The position numbers and the translations under genes are program-made. DNA of 37,291 nt from Rhodobacter calidifons (GTDB lineage Bacteria; Pseudomonadota; Alphaproteobacteria; Rhodobacterales; Rhodobacteraceae): contig NZ_JAANHS010000020.1 in assembly GCF_011174775.1 (NCBI RefSeq), forward strand, positions 1-37,291, read 5' to 3'. The first letter of the stretch is position 1. Each line of letters starts with the position of its first letter. The notes below the pieces were generated by a model. The model made no database searches. It saw only the letters and a list, made by a program, of their open reading frames with translations, and was not told the origin of the DNA. Below, piece after piece: positions 17,339-25,066 of the stretch.

Positions 17339-17654
17339 AGACCGACGCGCCCCTCTCCGCGCCCGGGTCGACTACTGGTGTGAGCGTCTGAAGGCGACGC
17401 CGCGCATTGTCCGAATCCAGCGCATGACGCGCAAGTGGGGATTATGCTCAACCGGCGGTATCGTCACACTTGCCGAGGACCTGGCCGATCAGGAGAAGTG
17501 CTTCCAGGACTTCGTAATCGCACACGAGTTGCTGCATCTACGGGTTCCCAACCATGGCAAAGTCTTCAAGGCACTGATGACAGCGAATGTGCCCCACTGG
17601 CGTGAATATGAGAAGCACCGCTTGGACGGAAATCGATCAGGGGTTTCTCGATAA
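17325..17654 (+). CDS. YgjP-like metallopeptidase domain protein
   Basis: A 109-residue small zinc-metallopeptidase-type protein (YgjP/DUF45 family). The HELLH motif (about residues 66-70) within [18 protein letters not shown] gives the two zinc His and the catalytic Glu. The later VPHWREYEK segment is typical of the family end. Related genes are frequently found beside hsdR in type I restriction systems; their role there is not established. Its start (ATG 17325) overlaps the hsdR fragment's stop, consistent with such an operon. It is the only gene of that system here that looks complete, and it may be a relic without a promoter. Confidence 0.7.
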   Translation: MPSPEDRRAPLRARVDYWCERLKATPRIVRIQRMTRKWGLCSTGGIVTLAEDLADQEKCFQDFVIAHELLHLRVPNHGKVFKALMTANVPHWREYEKHRLDGNRSGVSR

Positions 17655-17938
17655 TCGGGCATCACCACACAAGTCCCACTCGAGGGTCGAAGGGACAGCC
17701 CGGCCACTTCGCAATTCGACCAAACGTTCGATTTCTGTTCCTTCTCAAAGAATGTCCCTGAATTCGAAGTGTTCAGCAGGCAGAAGATTAACCTCTTTAA
17801 ATTCAATGTCTTGTGAAGAATGCACCAAACTGGCGCAGTCATGAGGTCCGGAGAATATCGACCCCGAGAGACCACTTCCGGGCCGCGTGGCGCCGACGCC
17901 AGTGCTCAGCCCCTCCCGCATAACCCCCGAATACAACG
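17655..17938. other. gap between island remnant and tRNA-Ser, no gene seen
   Basis: Relatively AT-rich compared with neighbouring genes, particularly 17700-17850. No frame shows a known family. The right part (17902 onward) belongs to a repeat also found at 22968. A minus-strand frame running into tRNA-Ser is an artefact. Confidence 0.5.
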
Positions 17939-17967
17939 GAAAAATCCGGCCGGAGCCGGATCGGGAG
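17902..17967. repeat. repeat copy A (about 66 bp, partner at 22968)
   Basis: GTGCTCAGCCCCT, then CCGCATAACCC and ACGGAAAAATCC, are shared in the same order with 22968-23032, with roughly 10 differences and one indel. This copy includes the terminator of tRNA-Ser. The two copies are direct repeats about 5.1 kb apart, enclosing tRNA-Ser, alaX, mscS-type gene and cysK. Confidence 0.7.
17939..17961 (-). terminator. intrinsic terminator of tRNA-Ser
   Basis: Read on the minus strand, ATCCGGC-TCCG-GCCGGAT is a perfect 7-bp stem with a 4-nt loop, followed by a run of five T. It lies 27 nt past the tRNA 3' end. Confidence 0.7.
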
Positions 17968-17987
17968 AACGCTTTCGCGAGGGCAAG

Positions 17988-18077
17988 TGGCGGACAGTGA
18001 GGGATTCGAACCCTCGAGACGGTTCCCCGCCTACACACTTTCCAGGCGTGCGCCTTCGACCACTCGGCCAACTGTCC
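17988..18077 (-). tRNA. tRNA-Ser (anticodon GGA)
   Basis: A 90-nt class II tRNA. The acceptor stem is GGACAGT/ACTGTCC with discriminator G and an encoded CCA (17988-17990). The anticodon loop reads CT-GGA-AA. There is a long variable arm (GGCGGGGAACCGTC region) and the T-arm GGGTTCGAATCCC. All serine-tRNA identity features are visible. It reads UCC/UCU codons. Its 3' end faces the island remnant at 12102-17660, the usual polarity for tRNA-targeted integration, but I see no duplicated tRNA 3' end that would prove it. Confidence 0.95.
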
Positions 18078-18196
18078 GTCTGGGGCTGATACCTCGGGTT
18101 TGGCGGAGCCTTCAAGAGGCTATCTGGCAATTACGCGGAATTACCGGTGGCTGGCCGGTCAGGCTAAAGGCATTGACCGGAGCACAGCGCATCGGC

Positions 18197-18913
18197 CTAT
18201 GCCAGCTGGAGGGACACACGCCGGTTCTGGCGGCCCTTGCTCTCGATCTTGCCGATCTTGATCTGGCCGACCTCGGCGGTACGGCGGACATGGGTTCCGC
18301 CGCAGGGTTGCAGGTCGATCTGGGTCTCGCCGTCGGCAATCCGCACCAGACGAACACGGCCCTGACCCAGGGGTGGCCGGACCGACATCGTCTTCACCAG
18401 TCCAGGGTTGGCCAGCAGCGCGTCGTCGCTGATCCAGTCGTCGCTGACCGTCAGATCCCGCCGGATCAGGGCGTTCAGCGCCTCTTCCAGGGCAGACACG
18501 GCGCCCGGCGGCTCCGGCATGGCGAAGTCGAGACGTCCCCTGTCGGCCGCGATCTGACCGCCGGTCACGGGAAACGGCAGGACGACGGACAGCAGGTGCA
18601 GGGCCGTGTGGACCCGCATGTGCCGATACCGGCGGCCCCAGTCGATCTGCTGACGCGCCGGGGCCCCGACCGGGGGCATCGGCGCGGGCTCGGCCGGGAT
18701 CAGGGCAATGCCGCCTTCGACCTTCAGCGCGGTGGCGATCGGCATGCGCGTGCCGCCCCAGTCCAGCACGCCGCTGTCGCCCGGCTGGCCGCCGCCGGTC
18801 GGGTAGAACACCGAACGGTCCACGATCAGCCCGCCCTCCGGCGTGTGCCCGATGATCCGGCAGTCGGCAGCGGTCAGATAGGCGTCGTCCCGGAACAGAA
18901 GTTCGGTCGTCAT
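18197..18913 (-). CDS. alaX: alanyl-tRNA editing protein AlaX
   Basis: A 238-residue free-standing editing domain related to the AlaRS editing core. It deacylates mischarged Ser-tRNA(Ala) (and Gly-tRNA(Ala)). The N-terminal [15 protein letters not shown] matches the AlaRS-like beta-barrel segment. Zinc/active-site motifs are H102-TAL-H106 and C204-GGT-H208, both complete. The start ATG overlaps the stop of the upstream mechanosensitive-channel gene by 4 nt. A longer open frame exists in another phase but lacks these motifs. It lies 119 bp upstream of tRNA-Ser on the same strand. Confidence 0.9.
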   Translation of the reverse strand: MTTELLFRDDAYLTAADCRIIGHTPEGGLIVDRSVFYPTGGGQPGDSGVLDWGGTRMPIATALKVEGGIALIPAEPAPMPPVGAPARQQIDWGRRYRHMRVHTALHLLSVVLPFPVTGGQIAADRGRLDFAMPEPPGAVSALEEALNALIRRDLTVSDDWISDDALLANPGLVKTMSVRPPLGQGRVRLVRIADGETQIDLQPCGGTHVRRTAEVGQIKIGKIESKGRQNRRVSLQLA

Positions 18914-21354
18914 CCGCTGTCATCCTTCTCGATCCCGGTGACGGCAACAGCCTTGCGGCGCCCGCGCGGCGGGGACGCCTGGCCGTCGCGCAGCCGCAGC
19001 AGCCCCTCGACGATTTCGTCCACGTTGCGCAGCGAAACGTCGGACTGCGCGAAGGGGATCTCGATGCCCTCGGCGGTGAAGCGTTCGAGGATCTGGTGGT
19101 TGATCTCGCTGCGCACCGTCAGAAGAAAATTCACATCCCGCAGGATCAGGCGGATCTCGAACTGGATGGCGTCGTTGCCGAACCCGGTCAGCACCACCAG
19201 CGGCGGCGGGTTCAGCACCGTCAGCGGCTGCGCCTCGGCGATCTCGCGCAGGATGCGTTCGACCTTGCGCGTGTCCGACCCGTAGGCCACCCCCACCGGC
19301 ACGATCAGCCGGCCCGAAAGGTTGAAGCGGGTCCAGTTCGTCACCCGTCCGGTGATCAGGTCGGCGTTGGGGACGATCACGTCGTTGCGGTCGAAGGTCT
19401 CGATCCGGGTCGAGCGCACGCTGATCGCACGGACCTTGCCCTGCACCCCGCCGACCTCGATCCAGTCGCCCTCGCTGACCGGGCGCTCGACCAGAAGGAT
19501 GATGCCCGAGATGAAGTTCGACACGATGTTCTGAAGGCCGAAACCGATGCCGACCGACAGCGCACCGGCAACGATGGCGAGACCCGACAGGTCCAGCCCC
19601 GCGGCGTTGATCGCGATCAGCGCTGCGAGGAAGATGCCGACATAGCCCACGCCCGCGACCAGCGCGGTCTGGCCGCCGGGCTCCATCCGGGTCTTGGGCA
19701 GGATGGTGGTGCGCAGGGCGCCCTGGAACAGGCGCGTCAGCATGTATCCGAGGACGAAGACCGCCGCGAAGATCAGGAAATTCGACGGCGAGATCCGGGT
19801 GCCGCCGATCTGAAAGCCTTCGTTGAACCGCGTCCACAGCTCGGTCAGATCGGACAGGCGTGCGCCCCAGATCAGCGCCAGCAGCGGCAGCGCCGCGATC
19901 GACAGAGCAAAGCCCGCCAGGACCGGCACCAGGCCGTCCCGCGCGGACTGGTCCGAGCGCGAAATCAGCGCCCAGGCGTCCCCGATCAGGCGTTGCAGGA
20001 TGAACAGGATGGTGACCAGCGCAAAGGACAGCATGGCCGGATAGATCATCGCCTCGGCGGCCTGGACATAGCCGAGGCCGGCAAGCACGGGTCCGGCGAT
20101 GCCGACCACCGTCAGGCCCTTCGCCAGAAGCTGGATCAGGCGAAGTCCGTAACTGGCGTTGCGGGCGTCCGTCTCGGCGATGCCGCGCAGGGTGCGGCCC
20201 AGACGGATCAGCACCAGACCTCCGGTCAGCAGGATCGGGAAGGTCATGACCGCCGTGGTCGCGTCCGAATAGGCCTGCGCATCCATCGCCGCGCCGCGCA
20301 GCAGATTGGCGGCAAGCACCAGACCCATCAGAACCGACAGCAAGCGCCCCTCGGCCCGCCGCTCCGGCGGCAGCGGCAGGACCGGATCGTCGTCCTGCAC
20401 TCTGGGGAAGACCCGAGCGCCGATCCAGGCGAAGACAAAGACCAGCAGACCCGCCACGGGCAGGACCATGGCGATCAGGGTGCCGATCTCGCCCAGCATG
20501 CCGCTGACCAGCATGGCCCGGGACAGTGCCGCGACCCCGAGGGTCGGCAGCAGGATCCCGCCCAGCGAGGCGATCAGCGCCAGGAAATGCCGTCCGCGGA
20601 CCGAGGCGCCGACTTGCAGACGCTCGGCAAAGGCCTCGATCCAACGCCGCACATAGATCACCAGTGCTGCGGCAACGACGACCAGGACCAGGATCAGCGG
20701 CAGGTTGTCGAACAGTGTCTGCCGCGCGGCCGGCGTCTGCCAGGCTTCCAGGATCTCGTCCCAGAGGCGTTGCACGGTGTCGGCGAGGCCGATGGCGGCC
20801 TCGGGCCAGTTGCCGGGATTAAGCGGCGATGGCCACAGTTGCAGAAGCTGGTCGGCCTGCCTTTCGCGCAGGGTGCGGTCGATCTCGTCGATCAGACCGT
20901 CGGCACGGCGATAGGCTTCTTCGGCGGCGATGCCGGGGGCCTGGACCTTGACCAGCTGGTTTGTCAGTTCCTGGCGGCGGGCCGAGATCTCTTCGGCCTC
21001 AACCGCGCCGTCCGCCGGAGCCGGCCCCAGGGCCTCAATCTGCTGGCGCAGGGTGGCGATCCGCGCGGAATTCGCGCTTTGCGCCGCCAGAAGCGCCGCC
21101 CGCCACTTGGCCAGCCGCGTGCGGATGTCTTCCAGCCGTTCGGACGGGGTGTTTCGGTCCTCGATCTCGGCCTCTGCGCGTTCGGCGATCCGCTCCCAGA
21201 GCGCATAGTCCAGCTCCGGGCTGTCGGCGGCAGGCGCCTCGATCTCGACCTCCGACCCTGCGGCAGCCGTCCTTGCCTGGTCCTGCGCCGGAACCGGCGC
21301 CGCCGTCAGCGCAAGGCCAAGCGCCAGACCCAGCCAGAGAAGGGGCCGCCTCAT
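18910..21354 (-). CDS. MscS-family mechanosensitive channel with DUF3772
   Basis: An 814-residue inner-membrane channel. A signal peptide comes first (MRRPLLWLGLALGLALTAAP, cleavage near VPAQ). A periplasmic coiled-coil/DUF3772 region covers about 40-190, and a long multi-helix section follows. The MscS core starts near residue 590, with the pore-lining helix GLAIVAGALSVGIGFGLQNI and the conserved GLQNIVSNFISGI. The beta domain follows (VSEGDWIEVGGVQGKVRAIS, STRIETFDRNDVIVPN). Such large MscS/MscK-like proteins release solutes on osmotic downshock. It shares ATGA overlaps with both cysK upstream and alaX downstream, so the three are translationally coupled. Confidence 0.9.
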   Translation of the reverse strand: MRRPLLWLGLALGLALTAAPVPAQDQARTAAAGSEVEIEAPAADSPELDYALWERIAERAEAEIEDRNTPSERLEDIRTRLAKWRAALLAAQSANSARIATLRQQIEALGPAPADGAVEAEEISARRQELTNQLVKVQAPGIAAEEAYRRADGLIDEIDRTLRERQADQLLQLWPSPLNPGNWPEAAIGLADTVQRLWDEILEAWQTPAARQTLFDNLPLILVLVVVAAALVIYVRRWIEAFAERLQVGASVRGRHFLALIASLGGILLPTLGVAALSRAMLVSGMLGEIGTLIAMVLPVAGLLVFVFAWIGARVFPRVQDDDPVLPLPPERRAEGRLLSVLMGLVLAANLLRGAAMDAQAYSDATTAVMTFPILLTGGLVLIRLGRTLRGIAETDARNASYGLRLIQLLAKGLTVVGIAGPVLAGLGYVQAAEAMIYPAMLSFALVTILFILQRLIGDAWALISRSDQSARDGLVPVLAGFALSIAALPLLALIWGARLSDLTELWTRFNEGFQIGGTRISPSNFLIFAAVFVLGYMLTRLFQGALRTTILPKTRMEPGGQTALVAGVGYVGIFLAALIAINAAGLDLSGLAIVAGALSVGIGFGLQNIVSNFISGIILLVERPVSEGDWIEVGGVQGKVRAISVRSTRIETFDRNDVIVPNADLITGRVTNWTRFNLSGRLIVPVGVAYGSDTRKVERILREIAEAQPLTVLNPPPLVVLTGFGNDAIQFEIRLILRDVNFLLTVRSEINHQILERFTAEGIEIPFAQSDVSLRNVDEIVEGLLRLRDGQASPPRGRRKAVAVTGIEKDDSG

Positions 21355-22385
21355 GCGTCTTCGTAAACCGTCGGAAGCGCCCGACCCGCCTGGTCAAGCC
21401 AGGCGGGAACCGGCAGGCCCTTTTCGCGCAGGAAGGTCGGGTTGTAGATCTTCGACTGATACCGGCTGCCGTAATCGCACAGGATGGTGACGATGGTCTT
21501 GCCCGGCCCCATCTCGCGCGCCATGCGGATCGCTCCGGCGATGTTGATGCCGGTCGAGCCGCCCATGCACAGACCCTCTTCGGTCAGCAGATCGAAGATG
21601 ATCGGCAAGGCCTCGGCATCGGGGATGCGATAGCTGAAATCGGGCGTGAAGCCTTCAAGGTTCGCGGTGATCCGCCCCTGGCCGATGCCCTCGGTGATCG
21701 ACGAGCCCGGAGCCTCCAGCTTGCCCGTGGTGTAGTAGCTGTGCAGCGCAGCGCCTTCGGGATCGGCGAGCCCGATCTTCACGCCTTTCGGTTGCAGGGC
21801 GGCGGCCACACCCGCCAGCGTCCCGCCCGAGCCCACGGCGCAGATGAAGCCGTCCACCCTGCCGCCGGTCTGTTCCCAGATCTCGGGACCCGTGGTCTCG
21901 ATATGCGCCTGGCGGTTGGCCACATTGTCGAACTGGTTGGCCCAGATCGCGCCGTTGGGTTCGGTCTTGGCCAGGGCCTCGGCCAGACGGCCCGAATAGC
22001 GGACATAGTTGTTCGGGTTGCGGTAGGGCGCGGCCGGAACCTGCACCAGCTCGGCCCCCGCCAGCCGCAGCATGTCCTTCTTTTCCTGGCTCTGCGTTTC
22101 CGGGATCACGATCACCGTGCGGAACCCCATCGAGGCGCCGACCAGCGCCAGCCCGATCCCGGTATTGCCCGCCGTGCCCTCGACAATGGTCCCGCCGGGT
22201 TTCAGAAGGCGCTTCGCGATGGCATCCCTGATGATGTACAGCGCCGCGCGGTCCTTGACCGACTGACCGGGGTTCATGAACTCGGCCTTGCCCAGGATCG
22301 TGCACCCCGTCATCTCCGAAGCCTTTCGCAGCTTGAGAAGCGGTGTGTTCCCGATCGTGTCGGCCAGATCCTGATGAATGCGCAT
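21351..22385 (-). CDS. cysK: cysteine synthase A
   Basis: A 344-residue PLP enzyme that makes L-cysteine from O-acetylserine and sulfide. The start MRIHQDLADTIGNTPLLKLR is the normal N-terminus. The frame is open about 450 nt further upstream, but that part has no homology. The PLP lysine is K44 in NPGQSVKDRAA. The phosphate-binding/substrate loop is GTAGNTG (70-76). Other landmarks are VPAAPYRNPNNYVRYSGRLA, and CAVGSGGTLAGV. Length matches the longer, roughly 340-residue CysK group common in alphaproteobacteria. A 4-nt overlap couples it to the channel gene. Confidence 0.9.
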   Translation of the reverse strand: MRIHQDLADTIGNTPLLKLRKASEMTGCTILGKAEFMNPGQSVKDRAALYIIRDAIAKRLLKPGGTIVEGTAGNTGIGLALVGASMGFRTVIVIPETQSQEKKDMLRLAGAELVQVPAAPYRNPNNYVRYSGRLAEALAKTEPNGAIWANQFDNVANRQAHIETTGPEIWEQTGGRVDGFICAVGSGGTLAGVAAALQPKGVKIGLADPEGAALHSYYTTGKLEAPGSSITEGIGQGRITANLEGFTPDFSYRIPDAEALPIIFDLLTEEGLCMGGSTGINIAGAIRMAREMGPGKTIVTILCDYGSRYQSKIYNPTFLREKGLPVPAWLDQAGRALPTVYEDA

Positions 22386-22967
22386 GGGGCGGTCCTTCCT
22401 TGGTCTCCAAGGTGTATGTGCCTCGTCGGCCAAACTCAAGCAGCCAGGCCAGGCGCTTTCGCCTCTTCGGCGGCGTCCCTGGCCTTTCGCCGGCCGGAAC
22501 CGGCAACCGACCGCAAGGCTTGGGCAGCACCGGCCATCCCTGCGCGCACCCGGCAAGGGCAGGGCGAGCGGTCTTGTCGTCCGGCCCGGCTCGGTCATGC
22601 CGGCGTCATGGAATGTCCTGCGACGCCGGTCGCGTCCGGGCCTTCCCCATGCTGCGGCCTTGATCGGGGCCTCTGAGCCGCAGGCCTGCGGCATCAACCA
22701 GGGTCCCCGCGCCTCCTCCGGAGGCGACCGGACGGGGTTATTCGTTCGAATTCGTCGGAAGGTGACGCGAGGCTGTCCGGGGGACAGATCGCCCGGCATG
22801 GTCCGATCCCCGGACCGTGACACCGATATCGGAGTGTTCACTTCGCGCCACTGTTTTCGTGACTGTAATCACCATCTAGCCGAGAACGCAGCTTGATCGC
22901 ATGGGCAACAGGCCCAGAGAGCACCGGCCCCACAAGACCGCGTTCGTAGCAACTTGCACCGAGGCCC
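22386..22967. other. intergenic region upstream of cysK, no gene seen
   Basis: About 580 bp between cysK and repeat copy B. Frames on both strands are open only because of high GC and carry no family signature. A 5-bp hairpin, GGTCC/GGACC, is at 22800-22816. The cysK promoter should be here on the minus strand, but I could not single out convincing boxes. Confidence 0.5.
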
Positions 22968-23032
22968 GTGCTCAGCCCCTACCGCATAACCCTCGAAAAC
23001 ACGGAAAAATCCAGCCGCAACCGGACCGGCAG
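22968..23032. repeat. repeat copy B (about 65 bp, partner at 17902)
   Basis: A diverged direct copy of 17902-17967, but with no tRNA beside it and a degraded version of the hairpin that terminates tRNA-Ser in copy A. It sits immediately left of the IS3 orfB fragment. Confidence 0.7.
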
Positions 23033-23064
23033 GGTATTCCTCCCCAAGGTCAAGGGGATGCAAG

Positions 23065-23475
23065 TTGAACGTGCCGGACGACTTCACCCGCGAGGGGCTG
23101 GGCACCGAGGTCGATTTCTCCCTGCCCGCCGAACGGTTCGTCCGCTCGCTGAACCAGATCATCGGATGGCGCGGCAAGCCTTTGGCGATCAGGGTCGACA
23201 ACGGCTCCCGATACGTCAGTTCCATGCTGATGACCTGGGCCGAGAAGCAAGGCGCCGCCCTGACCTGCCTCCAGCCCGGCAAGCCCCGGCAGAACGCCTG
23301 TGTCGAACGCTGCAACCGGACGGTCCGGCATGAACGGCTGGCCCTCTGCATCCTTGAAACCATTCAGGAGGTGCAGCAGATCGCCACCGAATGGCTCTGG
23401 ACCCAAGACAACGAAAGCCCCGACACGGGCATCGGCGGGGTGGCACCCGCCATGAAGCTGAAAATACCCGCGTGA
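23065..23475 (+). pseudogene. IS3-family OrfB fragment (C-terminal integrase core)
   Basis: The last 136 or so residues of an IS3-family transposase, different from the copy at the left edge. It reads NVPDDFTREGLGTEVDFSLP, then IRVDNGSRYVSS (second catalytic Asp region), CLQPGKPRQNACVERCNRTV (Glu region) and the tail ATEWLWTQDNESP. The first catalytic Asp region is reduced to DDF, and everything upstream is missing. The conserved sequence begins abruptly at about 23065 next to repeat copy B. Downstream, 23476-23510 resembles an IS end but its partner end is absent. Several substitutions at normally invariant sites also suggest decay. Confidence 0.8.
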
Positions 23476-23478
23476 GGT

Positions 23479-23968
23479 CTACAGTCGCGCCCCGTTAAAC
23501 CGGGAAGGATTACCGACACCCGGAACGCGAATCTCCAGTCCATGGAGAGCAGCGGCATGGGTCAGGATCATCTTGATGACGCCGATGTCGATGCCAGGCG
23601 TCACGGGTCCTGCGCCCCGGTCCGCGCGCTTGCGGCCATATCCGATGAGCTTGTCCCGATCGCAATGCCCGATCCTCCCATTTCCGGGGTCGCGCTTCAG
23701 CGTCGCAAGTGTCGCCGCCTTGCTCCGACGGGGTGGTTTCCCTGCGGCGCGCATATCGGCTATATGAAGGTCAACCAGGTCACCGAAAGCGTGCAGGCGG
23801 GCCACGGACGATCGGTTGGGCGGCAGCCCCTGATCGACCAGGGTCTCGGCTTGGCGCGCCCATATCCGGGCGTCGTCACGGTGCGAGGGGCGTCTCGCCT
23901 GCGCAGCGGCCCTTCCGGCTGACCTGGACCCGGTAAGCACCGGAGGGAAGCTTGGTGATCGAGTCCAT
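23479..23968 (-). pseudogene. tyrosine recombinase (dusA-type integrase), frameshifted and truncated
   Basis: The start MDSITKLPSGAYRVQVSRKG at 23968 is the N-terminal arm-type DNA-binding domain of a phage integrase. After about 25 residues the frame shifts (near 23880-23900) to HRDDARIWARQAETLVDQG. It continues with the SAM-like core-binding domain (FGDLVDLHIADMRAAGKPPR, then GPVTPGIDIGVIKMILTHAA). The match ends at about 23490. The whole catalytic domain (R-H-R-Y) is missing, replaced by the IS3 fragment. It is oriented away from dusA with its start 114 bp from the dusA start codon, the usual position for integrases of islands that target dusA. It is non-functional. Confidence 0.75.
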
Positions 23969-24110
23969 TTTCGTGTGCGCTATGTGTGCAGTTAGTCGTC
24001 GAAACAGGGGAAATCGGGGGCTATCAGGGCGTAGTCTGACGTGGACACAAACTGTGCCAACGGATTCAAGATACAAGAAAAAATGACACACAATCAATCA
24101 CATCGCCTGT
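23969..24110. other. likely integration junction at the dusA 5' end
   Basis: A low-GC stretch (especially 24041-24100) between the integrase start and conserved dusA coding sequence. The coding sequence becomes typical from RLSVAPMMDWTDRHCR (about 24104 onward). In dusA-targeted islands the attachment core lies within this first conserved segment, and the island supplies a new start and promoter for dusA. No second copy of the core is visible in this window, so the other end of the island is gone or outside. Confidence 0.45.
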
Positions 24111-25066
24111 CCGTCGCCCCGATGATGGACTGGACTGACCGGCACTGCCGGGTCTTTCACCGGCAGATGACCCGCCGGGCGATGCTTTACACCGAAATGG
24201 TCACCGCCCCCGCCATCGTCCACGGGCCCAAGCCCCGGCTGCTGGACTATTCCCCCGTCGAACATCCTGTCGCCCTGCAACTCGGCGGCTCCGACCCGCG
24301 CGAACTGGCCGAGGCGACCCGCATCGCCAATGCCTGGGCCTATGACGAGATCAACCTCAACTGCGGCTGCCCCTCGGACCGGGTGCAGTCGGGCTGCTTC
24401 GGCGCGGTGCTGATGGAACGGCCACAGCTGGTCGCCGACTGCGTTCGCGCGATGCAGGGCGAAACCGACAGCCCGGTCACGGTCAAATGCCGGATCGGCG
24501 TGGACGACCAGGACCCCGAAACCGTCCTGCCGCGGTTCATCGAGACCATCGCCGGGGCAGGGGTCCGCCACATCATCATCCACGCCCGCAAGGCCTGGCT
24601 TCAGGGCCTTTCTCCGAAGGAAAACCGCGAGATCCCGCCCCTGGACCATGACCTGGTGCTGCGGATGAAGGCGCGCTTCCCGGACCTCACCATCTGCATC
24701 AACGGCGGGATCACCAGCCTTGCCCAGGCGAGGGCCTTTCTGGACGCGGGCCTCGACGGGGTCATGATCGGACGCGCCGCCTATCACGACCCGGCCTCGG
24801 TGCTGATCGGGGCCGATGCGCTCTGGGACGAGGATTTCGCGCCCGATCCGGTGGATGTCGCCAATGCCATGCGGCCCTATATCGCCGACCACCTTGCTGC
24901 GGGGGGCAGGCTGCACCAGATCACCCGGCACATGCTGGGCCTGTTCACCGGCCGCCCCGGCGCGCGCGGCTGGCGGCGCGTGCTGTCAGAGCAAGCCTCC
25001 CGCGAGGGGGCAGGGCTCGAGGTTCTGGAGGCGGCGCTTGCCGAGGTTCAGGCCAGGGCCGCCTGA
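24083..25066 (+). CDS. dusA: tRNA-dihydrouridine synthase A
   Basis: A 327-residue flavoenzyme that reduces uridine to dihydrouridine in the tRNA D-loop. It is a TIM barrel with HRLSVAPMMDWTDRHCRVFH at the start, the signature NLNCGCPSDRVQSGCFGAVL (active-site Cys in GCPS), ICINGGIT and DGVMIGRAAYHDP. I chose ATG 24083 (MTHNQSHRLS), which gives the common length; ATG 24041 is in frame but adds 14 unconserved residues. The first codons are AT-rich and probably come from an integrated element. The 3' end overlaps the convergent efflux gene by 19 nt. Confidence 0.92.
   Translation: MTHNQSHRLSVAPMMDWTDRHCRVFHRQMTRRAMLYTEMVTAPAIVHGPKPRLLDYSPVEHPVALQLGGSDPRELAEATRIANAWAYDEINLNCGCPSDRVQSGCFGAVLMERPQLVADCVRAMQGETDSPVTVKCRIGVDDQDPETVLPRFIETIAGAGVRHIIIHARKAWLQGLSPKENREIPPLDHDLVLRMKARFPDLTICINGGITSLAQARAFLDAGLDGVMIGRAAYHDPASVLIGADALWDEDFAPDPVDVANAMRPYIADHLAAGGRLHQITRHMLGLFTGRPGARGWRRVLSEQASREGAGLEVLEAALAEVQARAA

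Noticed and set aside
12102-17660. Functional prophage or active GTA cluster
   Set aside because: Only tail 3' genes and truncated fragments are present; there is no terminase, portal, capsid or intact integrase.
17745-18071. Minus-strand frame running through tRNA-Ser
   Set aside because: Translation of a tRNA gene; the start region ([12 protein letters not shown]) is the reading of the tRNA D-arm and anticodon arm.
22386-22841. Upstream extension of the cysK frame giving a protein of about 496 residues
   Set aside because: No homology or cysteine-synthase features before MRIHQDLADT, and low-complexity high-GC codons.
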